NCBI GenBank assembly: GCA_020721065.1 | Contig: DYNM01000023.1 | Location: forward strand, 1 to 41,508 | Reading direction: 5' to 3' | Source of the DNA: Thiocystis violascens | GTDB taxonomy: Bacteria > Pseudomonadota > Gammaproteobacteria > Chromatiales > Chromatiaceae | Length of the DNA stretch: 41,508 bases | In this document: positions 8,521 to 16,749 of the stretch, in pieces | How positions within the stretch are numbered: the stretch's first letter is position 1 | Layout: the number at the start of each line of letters is the position of its first letter | Made by a program: the position numbers and the translations under genes | The notes under the pieces: generated by a model | Database searches by the model: none | What the model was told of the DNA's origin: nothing | What the model saw: the letters and a program-made list of their open reading frames with translations, nothing else

Positions 8521-8775
8521 ATGAACAGCAAACACCGCAAAACGTTAGAAGCCATTTTCGCCAAGCCAACGAGCGCCAACCTAGAATGGGCGCGGATTGA
8601 AATGTTATTTATTGCTGTTGGTTGCCAATTGATTGAAGGACGCGGCTCACGGGTGCGCTTTGTGTACGGCAACCATGTGGGCACTTTTCACCGACCACAT
8701 CCCGCAAAAGAAGCCAAAGCATATCAAGTTGAAGCAGCTTGTGCTTTTTTAACACTCATAGGAATTACACCATGA
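8521..8775 (+). CDS. hicA: HicA-type mRNA interferase toxin
   Basis: This 84-residue protein begins MNSKHRKTLEAIFAKP, a common start for this HicA subgroup, and carries the GSRVRFVYGN...FHRPHP strand with the catalytic histidine of the dsRNA-binding-like fold. HicA toxins cleave mRNA and are neutralised by HicB. The start at 8521 is chosen because it matches the family's N-terminus and because the extended -10 promoter ends seven bases before it, implying leaderless translation. Its stop overlaps the hicB start (ATGA at 8772-8775), as usual for toxin-first hicAB operons. It lies on the plus strand between minus-strand defence genes, so it is probably a separately acquired or stabilising module. 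Confidence 0.9.
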   Translation: MNSKHRKTLEAIFAKPTSANLEWARIEMLFIAVGCQLIEGRGSRVRFVYGNHVGTFHRPHPAKEAKAYQVEAACAFLTLIGITP

Positions 8776-9038
8776 ATCGCTGGACATATAAAGGCTACAG
8801 CGCCCGCATTGAGTTTGATGAACGCGATGACATTCTAATTGGTCACTTAGTTGGTCTGACTGATATTGTGAGCTTTCATGCTGATACCGTTGCTGATTTA
8901 CGTTTTGCATTCATTGAAGCCGTCGATGATTATTTAGAAACCTGTCAAAAAATTGGCAAAACACCGCAAAAAGGCGTTGAGCACCAAATAACAGTAATAG
9001 AACCGTGTCGCAAAACAGTATGCGAATTGGCAAAATGA
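8772..9038 (+). CDS. hicB: HicB-type antitoxin, apparently lacking the DNA-binding tail
   Basis: The first 60 residues are a standard HicB partial RNase-H fold: KGYSARIEFDERDDILIGHL, the family's VSFHADTVADLR turn, and the DDYLETCQKIGKTPQK helix. In this subgroup a ribbon-helix-helix segment for operator binding normally follows (about residues 70-105). Here the last 22 residues (GVEHQITVIEP...) do not resemble it and the protein stops at 88. The N-terminus starts at the ATG overlapping the hicA stop. Toxin neutralisation is probably intact, but autoregulation through HicB may be lost. Frameshift decay of the 3' end is an alternative. Confidence 0.85.
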   Translation: MNRWTYKGYSARIEFDERDDILIGHLVGLTDIVSFHADTVADLRFAFIEAVDDYLETCQKIGKTPQKGVEHQITVIEPCRKTVCELAK

Positions 9039-9058
9039 GTAACCAAGCACGCAAAATA

Positions 9059-9220
9059 TCATTCAGCGGATTGATTCTCGTGCAATGTTTGACGCATCAT
9101 CGCCTCACCTTCCGCACGAGAAACATCACGCTCTCCAATTTTCCATGCACCGGTTTCAAAAAAATCATCAGTTAATTCTGGCGCATCATCGGGATCAACT
9201 GTTGCTTCAATAGCCAGCAT
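9059..9220 (-). CDS. Small acidic protein with an antitoxin-like 'DPDDAPELTDDFF' motif
   Basis: This 53-residue frame lies 21 bases downstream of the helicase on the same strand, with a GGTGAGG upstream of its ATG. Residues 9-21 read DPDDAPELTDDFF, a segment I associate with small antitoxin-type proteins paired with BrnT-like or related toxins. The rest (WKIGERDVSRAEGEAMMRQT) is not recognised. It converges with hicB, 20 bases apart. No toxin frame lies next to it, so it could be a remnant, or a small accessory gene of the helicase/methyltransferase operon. Confidence 0.55.
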   Translation of the reverse strand: MLAIEATVDPDDAPELTDDFFETGAWKIGERDVSRAEGEAMMRQTLHENQSAE

Positions 9221-9241
9221 GTATGTTAGCCTCACCGAATG

Positions 9242-12200
9242 CTATTTAATCACCAACCACGTCACAAGGTCAAAATCAGTGGTGGATTGAATGCGTTGTG
9301 CAGCAGCGATTAGCTTACCACCCCGACTTGCAAACAGATTACCAGAATTTTTTGCATTAAACTGTTTTGCAATTGCCGCCACTGCTTTAATCAACAGCGC
9401 GTTATATTGCGACATCTCTTGACCATGCTGCGTTTCAACATCAAACAAATCACACAATTGGGCATAGGGTTTTGTTTGCCCCACACTCAGCGCCCGCCAA
9501 ATCTCCAATATCTGTTTTGGGCTGGTGAAATGATAGCGCACTGTGCCATCAATGTTCACATAAACTAAAAAATATGGATGCAACGGATTCACTGCATCTG
9601 CGTCATCACCAGCCAATCGCTGCCGTAAACAAAAGATCACGCCAGCTTTAATCGACGGATAATCTTCACACACCGGCACCACTGCATAAAGACCCAATGG
9701 CGCGTTGTCAAGTAACAGCCGATTTGCTTGAATAAACTGATTTAATTCTAGCCGAAAATCATCAAGTGTAAATGCAGTAAGCGCCACTGTATCATTAAAA
9801 TCTTCTAAATCGAACACTTCATCTTTAAGTCGCAATAATTGCTGATCACGATAACACCAATGTTCTTCAGTAGTGTCAGATGATTTTTCTGGCAACAAGA
9901 TATTATCCTCTGCCGTCGCAGTAATATCGACCAACGCCATGCGTGTCTCGACGCGACTTTGCAGCTTGATATAATCCTCTAAATCAGGCGTTGGCCAAAA
10001 ATTGATTAACTGAATATCAGCATTCAAGCTACCGATGCGATCAATACGCCCAAAACGTTGAATAATTCGCACTGGATTCCAATGAATATCATAATTCACT
10101 AACAAATCACAATCTTGTAAATTTTGCCCTTCAGAGATGCAATCTGTCGCAATTAAAATATCAATCTCACCTGTTTGGGGCATAGAGTGCATTTGTTCAC
10201 GGCGTTTTGCTCGCGGCGCAAAATTCACCAAAATCTGTGTAAAATCAACTTGACCAAAGGTGCTGCGATTCGGAATGTTGCCACCGGAAACCAAAGCAAG
10301 ATGAACCTTGAGCGTATCTTTTGCCCATGATTCCAGCGCCTGATACAGATAAGCAGCAGTATCAGCGAATGCACAAAAAATTAACACTTTACGATTTAAC
10401 TCACCATTACGATTCGTGGTTGGATGCGCCACTTTTTCTGCAATAATTGCTTTCAGTGCGGCTAATTTTGCATCCCGCGCCACCGTGATAGTTTGCGCAA
10501 TTGCCGCCAATGATGACAACTGCTGTTTATCCGCAGCTAAATCACTTAACCATGCCGCAATATCTAAATGCGCCATCTGAAACTGGAGCTTGCCGCCAAC
10601 TTGAAAAGCGTCTAACAAATCTTCATCTTCTTCATCAAATACTTCAGTTTGCACCGTTGCCGTCGCTTGCAATTGCTGCGTTTGAAATTGCCGCAAACGC
10701 TGTTCGAGCGTTGCAATTTTTTCCACCGTGCGCTGCATTGTAATAGCAAACGAAGACACCGAACTTTCTAAACGTTTTAGAAAATTTACCTTCATCATGC
10801 CAATCAAAAAGGTTTCACGAGTGGCTTGCGTAAAATTCACTTGCTTGTGTGGCGCATATTCTGCTGTAAACTCGGGCAAAACATAATACGCAGGATTAAA
10901 CAGTGACAACTTATAATCACTGATTGCTTCACTCAGTTTCTGATATGACGGGAACTGCTGCTGCAAATCAATGTCAGAAAAAATGGAGCGTGGTTTTTTG
11001 CGGCGGGGAAATTGCCCAATCTGAGCAAGTGATGTCTGATAATGCTTGTGTAAATGCTTGCGTGAACGCGCAATCGTTAATTCATCCAACAGCGTAAAAA
11101 ATCCCACAGATAACTTAGCCATTAACGCGCTGGCATCTTGATTATCAGACTGCGCCCATTCTATAAACGTTTGTTGTGCAACCCGCAAAGTGTCTTTAAT
11201 ACTGCGAATGCCAAACGCTTGATTAAAAGCATCATCGCATCCTTCAGTAATTAAATCAATTTGGGTTCTCAAATCCTGCAAATCATTATTCACAGGCGTT
11301 GCCGATAACAACAATACCCGCGTCTTGACGCCAGATTGAACGATGTCTTCCAATAACCGTTCATAACGACTTTTGCGCATGACGCGACCGTTATCATCAC
11401 GTTTGCCGCGCAAGTAATGTCGGAAATGGTGCGATTCATCAATCACAATGAAATCAAATTGATTCCAATTGAGCGTTGCTAAATCGACACCATCCACTTT
11501 ACCGCTGCTGCGCGACAAATCGGTATGCGATAAAACCGTATATGCAAAACGATCCCGTACAAAAGGGTTTAATTCGCTGTTATTTTGTGCCAGATAAACA
11601 GTCCAATTCTCTCGCAAACGTTTCGGACAAAGCACCAGCACCCGTTGATTGCGCAATTCATGGTATTTAATCACCGCCAGCGCGGTATAGGTTTTGCCCA
11701 AACCAACGCTATCTGCCAAAATGCAGCCATTGTGCGCATTGATTTTGCGCAGTGCGCCCTTGACGCCATCGCGTTGAAAATCAAATAACGCTTGCCAAAT
11801 CGCGGAATCAACTAGCGCGGTTTGTTCAAATAACGCCGCATCGCGTTCTTGACTGATTAAAAATCGTTCAAAGACATGATACAGCGTTTTGTAATAAATA
11901 AACTCAGCAGCATGATTGACATACAATTGCTCTAAATAATGCAGTACTGCATTTTTCACATCGACAACCAATTGTGGATTGTTCCATAATTCGTCAAACC
12001 ATGATTTCAAATCAGCACGGTCACGGTCGCCATCAACAATTAAGTTTAATTCAATGTTTGGTGTAACGGATAAACCTAAACCGCGCTGCGTAAAATTAGA
12101 ACTTCCCAATAGCGCATGTTCTCGACGTCCATCATCAATATGATACAGTTTGCCATGTAATAAATTCGCTTGCTGCATGGAGCGAATTTCAACCTTTTCT

Positions 12201-12535
12201 CGTATCCAATCAGCACAGCGTCGCGCTACATCACGCTGGCGCAATCGATTGGCTAAATCTAAACCTTGATCTTCAATGTTAAACGCTTTTTTATCTGTTT
12301 TATGTGGATCAAGAGCGGTAATAAAACTGGGTTCACCAAACAAAAAACGCAGATGCTGAATGTGATCTAATTCCGTCGCCAGCGCGTCATAAGCATAAAT
12401 CGTGAAATAGGCAGAAACTATAGCTAATTGACTGTCAGCAGTGACACGCTGTCTTAAAAAATCAACGACTTTTCCGCGCTGATGATTATCAAGGATACCG
12501 TGTAGTTCAGACACTAAAGATGCTTTTTTTGACAT
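9242..12535 (-). CDS. SNF2-type helicase with N-terminal phospholipase D-like nuclease domain
   Basis: This is a protein of 1097 residues. The N-terminal 200 residues carry a PLD motif: HGKLYHIDDG followed by LLGSSNFT at about 127-148, the HxKx4D...GSxN pattern of PLD nucleases. A superfamily 2 motor follows: Walker A LADSVGLGKT near 274-283, the DESHHFR box, LLLSATPVNN, and the C-terminal lobe with ATDCISEGQNLQ and QRFGRIDRIGS. It should translocate on DNA and may cleave it. The ATG at 12535 (AGGA upstream, MSKKASLVSELHG) is preferred to a TTG 36 bases earlier. It sits between two methyltransferase paralogs in the same orientation, 51 bases after the first. That gene pairing is known in restriction-like loci, so it is probably the effector or motor for both methylases. 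Confidence 0.88.
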   Translation of the reverse strand: MSKKASLVSELHGILDNHQRGKVVDFLRQRVTADSQLAIVSAYFTIYAYDALATELDHIQHLRFLFGEPSFITALDPHKTDKKAFNIEDQGLDLANRLRQRDVARRCADWIREKVEIRSMQQANLLHGKLYHIDDGRREHALLGSSNFTQRGLGLSVTPNIELNLIVDGDRDRADLKSWFDELWNNPQLVVDVKNAVLHYLEQLYVNHAAEFIYYKTLYHVFERFLISQERDAALFEQTALVDSAIWQALFDFQRDGVKGALRKINAHNGCILADSVGLGKTYTALAVIKYHELRNQRVLVLCPKRLRENWTVYLAQNNSELNPFVRDRFAYTVLSHTDLSRSSGKVDGVDLATLNWNQFDFIVIDESHHFRHYLRGKRDDNGRVMRKSRYERLLEDIVQSGVKTRVLLLSATPVNNDLQDLRTQIDLITEGCDDAFNQAFGIRSIKDTLRVAQQTFIEWAQSDNQDASALMAKLSVGFFTLLDELTIARSRKHLHKHYQTSLAQIGQFPRRKKPRSIFSDIDLQQQFPSYQKLSEAISDYKLSLFNPAYYVLPEFTAEYAPHKQVNFTQATRETFLIGMMKVNFLKRLESSVSSFAITMQRTVEKIATLEQRLRQFQTQQLQATATVQTEVFDEEDEDLLDAFQVGGKLQFQMAHLDIAAWLSDLAADKQQLSSLAAIAQTITVARDAKLAALKAIIAEKVAHPTTNRNGELNRKVLIFCAFADTAAYLYQALESWAKDTLKVHLALVSGGNIPNRSTFGQVDFTQILVNFAPRAKRREQMHSMPQTGEIDILIATDCISEGQNLQDCDLLVNYDIHWNPVRIIQRFGRIDRIGSLNADIQLINFWPTPDLEDYIKLQSRVETRMALVDITATAEDNILLPEKSSDTTEEHWCYRDQQLLRLKDEVFDLEDFNDTVALTAFTLDDFRLELNQFIQANRLLLDNAPLGLYAVVPVCEDYPSIKAGVIFCLRQRLAGDDADAVNPLHPYFLVYVNIDGTVRYHFTSPKQILEIWRALSVGQTKPYAQLCDLFDVETQHGQEMSQYNALLIKAVAAIAKQFNAKNSGNLFASRGGKLIAAAQRIQSTTDFDLVTWLVIK

Positions 12536-12586
12536 GATTTGAAATTTCCTGATTGCTTCAATTCTTAACAATGTTTGGTTGTCGCG

Positions 12587-15500
12587 TTATGTGCTTTCAA
12601 GCAGTTGCACTACTGGTAATTGCCGCACTGCAACCAACAGCTTGGCAATAGCATGATCGGCAGCAAAAATATAATCTGCATATTGCAGAATAGCAGCATT
12701 ATCCATTACCGCAAGTTGCGTGATCTGCGCCGTTTCACACGCAGCGAATAACTGAATGTTGGCGTTATGCAAATCAGCAGCAAAATAGAGTTCATACACG
12801 AGCGCGTTAATCAGTAGCTCAAAGCGTAACTCAGCAGAATTCAAAATTGCAGTGACAAGTGTTTCTAAAACTAACTTTTGTTGATCCAGCGCCGCCGGAA
12901 TAGGCAACTGGCTGATAGACATGGGCTTGAATTCAAAAAATCCGTTTGCTTTACTGGCACAGAATCGCTGACTCCACCACCACGACAGCCGAGAATTTAA
13001 CACCGCCAGTAAATAACGCCAATCGCTTGCAACAATAATGCTAGTTTTATCATTGCTGTAAAAACCGTTAAGATCGGCTGCATAATTTACCGTGTTTGTA
13101 ATTGCAGGTATGATGATTTTTGGTTGCGCAAATTCTTTCCAATATGCAGTACTGGTTTGCAGTTCAAACCATTCATAACGACCTGCTGCCCGCCCCGCCC
13201 AATCACCTTGCCAATCATCTGGTTTTGACATTAACTGCGTCTTAAATTGTTCCAAATGCGCAGCAATTGCCGGATAGTTTTTTATTGGAAACGGTCGCCG
13301 CGTAAAAATCAGCCACAAATCCTGCGGCATCACTTGCCAGCGTTTTACATCGCGCCCGCGCAAGAACGGTTTAATCACTTCTGCCGAATTAAGATCAGTC
13401 GCAATCAAACGCGCCCGCGTTGCGCCATCAATCACAAATGCCGCATTCAATCCGGTTTTAATGCCATAATAAAAACGCCCGTGAACGTATTGACCCAGCG
13501 GCGTTCCGGCTTGCCGAATTCGCGCCAATAATTGTCGTTGCAACGGCGGTTCTAATTGCCAGCCTTCATCTTTCAATTCGGCTTGCGCAACCTTAAAACT
13601 TTCAGCCGCAAACACTGCGGGAAATGTTGCAATTGGCGCTTGCTGCTTCCAATTCAACACCTGTATTTGTTCATCAGCAGCAGGTTTATTCACCGGCTGA
13701 GGACGGCGCGTTGCAATCACAATCGTTGGATACGCAATGGCGCTAAATACTGCTTCAGCGCCAAAATCTAGCAATTGTTGCAAGCGCGTGTGTTGATTGA
13801 GCCACCGGCGCAATTTTGTTCCATATTTGGCGCGATACCATTTATTAGAAGTGATAAAAGACAACACGCCATCTGGTTTTAATAACGTCACTGCGCGTTC
13901 AAAAAAATAAACATACAAATCCGCCGTGCCGGTAAAGCAAGCGTAGTTTTTCTGAAATGATTCTTTCAGATGTTTAATGGCTTCTTGACGCACATACGGC
14001 GGATTGCCAATGACGATGTCAAAACCACCGTCCATTTGGCGCAGCCATTGCGTAACCGTTGCCAGCGGCATTAAACTATCGCCAACGAGCAATTTTGTTT
14101 CTAAATGCGGTAGCGCAGTGATGCCAAAATTATCGGCTGTCATATCAATCTGTTGACTTACAAGCAATGCCATAAAAAAGCGCAGTTTAGTGATCTGCAC
14201 TGCACTTGGTTGTAAATCAATTCCGTAAATACAATGATTGATAAGATACAGTTTGCGAATGTAATCCGTTTGCCAGTGCGCATTATACGGATCAAGTTTG
14301 CGCAATACCTGCACCAATTTATTTAAGATGCCCATTGGAAATGCGCCCGCGCCGCAAGCGGGATCAAGAATCCGCAGCGCCGCAATTGCGGCAATAAGCG
14401 CCGCTGTGGTTTCCGCTGTAAAAGGATTGCGATCACTGGTATAAGCCAACAGCTCGCGCAATTGCTGTTTGAATACAATTTGATCATCAACCGTGACCGC
14501 TTGCGCAAAATACAGCAGCAGCGCCTCATCCACCATGTAATCAACCACTTCACGCGGTGTATAAAAAGAACCGGATTGTTTTCGCGCTGTAGTTTGCGTT
14601 TTCGTGTGATCACTCGCTAATAAGTTTTCAAACACCTTGCCGAGCAATTCTGGATCAAGTGCGACTTCTTCTTCCAGCGGCATATTTTCCTCAATTGTGA
14701 AGTGATAACACGCCAAGATGTCAAATAAACCGTTCACGTTATAACGTTTCTGTTTGGTGCCGAGATCGGCATTTAAGTCAACAGTTGCTGCGCCGTTAAA
14801 AAATATCCGGTTTGGAAACGTTGCTTGTAATTCTGGATTGCTTTCTAAATCGTGGATTGTCATTTCTGTATCTAAACAAGCAAACAAACCACTATTCAAA
14901 AAAGGAATCTGCGCAAATAAATCTAACGCTATTTGCGCGTCACAAAATAAGTGTTTATGACGATAACTGTTTATGTTGCTGCCGGTTGTTGCCCATTTGC
15001 GCAATGCGCCGCGCTCAATAGTTAAGGTCGCAAAAAACAGGTTTTGTAAAATTGCACAATAATAATTGTCAGCGTCACCAGTAACGGTGGGATCAGTTTT
15101 CAAAAGCGTTTTTAGCGTCGCCGGATCAAATAATTCTGCTGGAATTAATTGCTTTTCTTTAATAAACCACATAAAAATCAGGCGCGTTAATAACTGAATC
15201 ACCACAACTTCTGCACTGCCGCCGCGAGGAAATTGCACTTGTTTAATTGTCCAAAAATACCACCGTGATAATTCTGTATAAAAGCGTTGATTGAGCGTTT
15301 GAATTGATAACGCAGCAATCCATGCCTCATAAAGAGCGCGGAAATTTTTTGGACGCTGTTTGTGTTCACCAATTAAGCTGCTAAACCTCAATGCAGATAA
15401 ACTATCGAGATGAGCGCGATGTGGTGTTGGGCAGCAAATATCTTTAATCAACGTGATGCGGCTGTGCATCACATCACGCTTGGAATCGCGCCGATCAATC

Positions 15501-15979
15501 ACGGCTAAAGACAGTAATTGCCCATGACGAAACAATACAATTGCAGGCATCAAAAAGCGGCAATTGAGTTCTCGCGTGATACAGGCAAGTTGCATCCGCG
15601 ACCACGGTTCGCCACTTAAATCAATGGCTAAAAAAATAAAGGATTCACTCTCATTGGGCAGGAATTGTTGTGCTTTATTGAATGCCGGCGGCGATGTGGT
15701 CAGCAGAGAAATATCATCAGCGGTGAGTTGAAACAAAAACGCACCAGATAACCAGTGTTCGGCAGCCACTTGAGCACGATTAAAAGGCGGATAGTTTGGA
15801 GCTTGCTGTTCGATATAAATAAGAAAATCTTCGACGTTGTTGCCAAACTCAACGGTTGTATTGCGGTGATAACCGAGTGTATTGAATAATGCAAGGGCGG
15901 CAGTTTTCAGCGGTTGCTGCATCAAGTTTAAGAGCGCCGTGCGCAGTGTTTGATGACACTTAAAATGAAGATTTGACAT
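12587..15979 (-). CDS. Eco57I/TaqI-class adenine DNA methyltransferase (paralog 2)
   Basis: This 1130-residue protein has the same architecture as the gene at 4503-8450: the shared N-terminal domain at 1-250, KQSGSFYTPREVV at 467-479, SAM motif DPACGAGAF at 539-547, NPPY at 659-662, and a TaqI-type recognition domain at about 830-1040 ending in SISQLPIP. It is 185 residues shorter, lacking the two insertions flanking the catalytic core in paralog 1. Residues 57-70 and 145-164 are identical in both proteins and the last 80 are nearly so, while the recognition regions share little. This suggests one complex with two alternative DNA specificities. It is the first gene of the minus-strand run and reads directly into the helicase. 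Confidence 0.88.
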   Translation of the reverse strand: MSNLHFKCHQTLRTALLNLMQQPLKTAALALFNTLGYHRNTTVEFGNNVEDFLIYIEQQAPNYPPFNRAQVAAEHWLSGAFLFQLTADDISLLTTSPPAFNKAQQFLPNESESFIFLAIDLSGEPWSRMQLACITRELNCRFLMPAIVLFRHGQLLSLAVIDRRDSKRDVMHSRITLIKDICCPTPHRAHLDSLSALRFSSLIGEHKQRPKNFRALYEAWIAALSIQTLNQRFYTELSRWYFWTIKQVQFPRGGSAEVVVIQLLTRLIFMWFIKEKQLIPAELFDPATLKTLLKTDPTVTGDADNYYCAILQNLFFATLTIERGALRKWATTGSNINSYRHKHLFCDAQIALDLFAQIPFLNSGLFACLDTEMTIHDLESNPELQATFPNRIFFNGAATVDLNADLGTKQKRYNVNGLFDILACYHFTIEENMPLEEEVALDPELLGKVFENLLASDHTKTQTTARKQSGSFYTPREVVDYMVDEALLLYFAQAVTVDDQIVFKQQLRELLAYTSDRNPFTAETTAALIAAIAALRILDPACGAGAFPMGILNKLVQVLRKLDPYNAHWQTDYIRKLYLINHCIYGIDLQPSAVQITKLRFFMALLVSQQIDMTADNFGITALPHLETKLLVGDSLMPLATVTQWLRQMDGGFDIVIGNPPYVRQEAIKHLKESFQKNYACFTGTADLYVYFFERAVTLLKPDGVLSFITSNKWYRAKYGTKLRRWLNQHTRLQQLLDFGAEAVFSAIAYPTIVIATRRPQPVNKPAADEQIQVLNWKQQAPIATFPAVFAAESFKVAQAELKDEGWQLEPPLQRQLLARIRQAGTPLGQYVHGRFYYGIKTGLNAAFVIDGATRARLIATDLNSAEVIKPFLRGRDVKRWQVMPQDLWLIFTRRPFPIKNYPAIAAHLEQFKTQLMSKPDDWQGDWAGRAAGRYEWFELQTSTAYWKEFAQPKIIIPAITNTVNYAADLNGFYSNDKTSIIVASDWRYLLAVLNSRLSWWWSQRFCASKANGFFEFKPMSISQLPIPAALDQQKLVLETLVTAILNSAELRFELLINALVYELYFAADLHNANIQLFAACETAQITQLAVMDNAAILQYADYIFAADHAIAKLLVAVRQLPVVQLLEST
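12625..12823. repeat. Direct repeat copy 2 (3' end of methyltransferase 2)
   Basis: This is the second copy of the segment at 4544-4742, in the same orientation and 8.08 kb away. Recombination between the copies would delete the helicase, the small antitoxin-like gene, hicAB and most of paralog 1. It would leave a single methyltransferase with an intact C-terminus. Confidence 0.85.
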
Positions 15980-16143
15980 AAATACGATTTAATCTATTAT
16001 TAAAACTTGCGGTGATCAGTCAGTGTTGATAATTAAAACTGAATTCAAATAACGCTGATTATTTTGTATGATTACAGTCTACCGGCGGGAATTTCTTTGC
16101 GGCACAATAGCGCCTAGTTTTCGTTTCTTAACAGGTCACACCG
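15980..16143. other. Divergent promoter region between the restriction-like operon and the phosphatase gene
   Basis: This 164-bp AT-rich stretch must hold the promoters for both the minus-strand methyltransferase operon and the plus-strand phosphatase. I see AT-rich patches such as TTGATAATTAAAAC near 16026 but no convincing -35/-10 pair at a standard spacing, and no RNA gene. Confidence 0.4.
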
Positions 16144-16641
16144 ATGACAAAACCAACTTTTCAGTTAAATGTGCTGTTTGTGTGTATGGGTAACATTTGC
16201 CGCTCGCCAACCGCTGAGGGCGTGTTCCGTCAACTGCTGGATGATGCTGGTTTGGCGCACGTTGTCGGCGTCGATTCTGCCGGCACTCACGCTTATCATT
16301 TGGGTGAGTCGCCCGATCACCGCGCTTGTGAGACGGCCGCTCGGCACGGCGTCAATCTCAAGCCGTTGCGGGCGCGACGGGTGAGCGCCGAGGATTTTGT
16401 GCAGTTCGATTATGTGTTGGCGATGGATGAGGACAACTATCAGGCGTTGCGCGAGTTGTGCCCCAGCGGTCACGAATCCAAGCTACAGTTATTCATGGAT
16501 TTCGCGCCCGCCAGCGGAATGCGTGAGGTGCCTGATCCGTATTACGGCGGTCCGCGAGGTTTTGAACGGGTGTTTGAACTGATTGAAGCTGCCGCGCAGG
16601 GCTTGCTGGTTGAAATAACAAACGCTTTGCACCCACGTTGA
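16144..16641 (+). CDS. Low-molecular-weight protein-tyrosine phosphatase
   Basis: This 165-residue cytoplasmic enzyme has the signature loop CMGNICRS at 14-21: Cys14 is the nucleophile and Arg20 binds phosphate. The general-acid motif DPYYGG lies near residue 131. Members dephosphorylate tyrosine or, in some bacteria, arginine; many act on polysaccharide-export kinases. No tyrosine kinase or exopolysaccharide gene is next to it here. The signalling gene begins about 108 bases downstream on the same strand, so co-transcription is possible. The start has only a weak AGG upstream, but the N-terminus matches the family. Confidence 0.93.
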   Translation: MTKPTFQLNVLFVCMGNICRSPTAEGVFRQLLDDAGLAHVVGVDSAGTHAYHLGESPDHRACETAARHGVNLKPLRARRVSAEDFVQFDYVLAMDEDNYQALRELCPSGHESKLQLFMDFAPASGMREVPDPYYGGPRGFERVFELIEAAAQGLLVEITNALHPR

Positions 16642-16749
16642 TTTGTGAGGCGGCGGCTAACAGTTGGCGATTGTCAGTCACGCCAATCCAATCAGTTTGA
16701 ATCTCGCTGCCTTAATCACCCGCCCAATCTCCTGTCAGGAAACCGTTTT

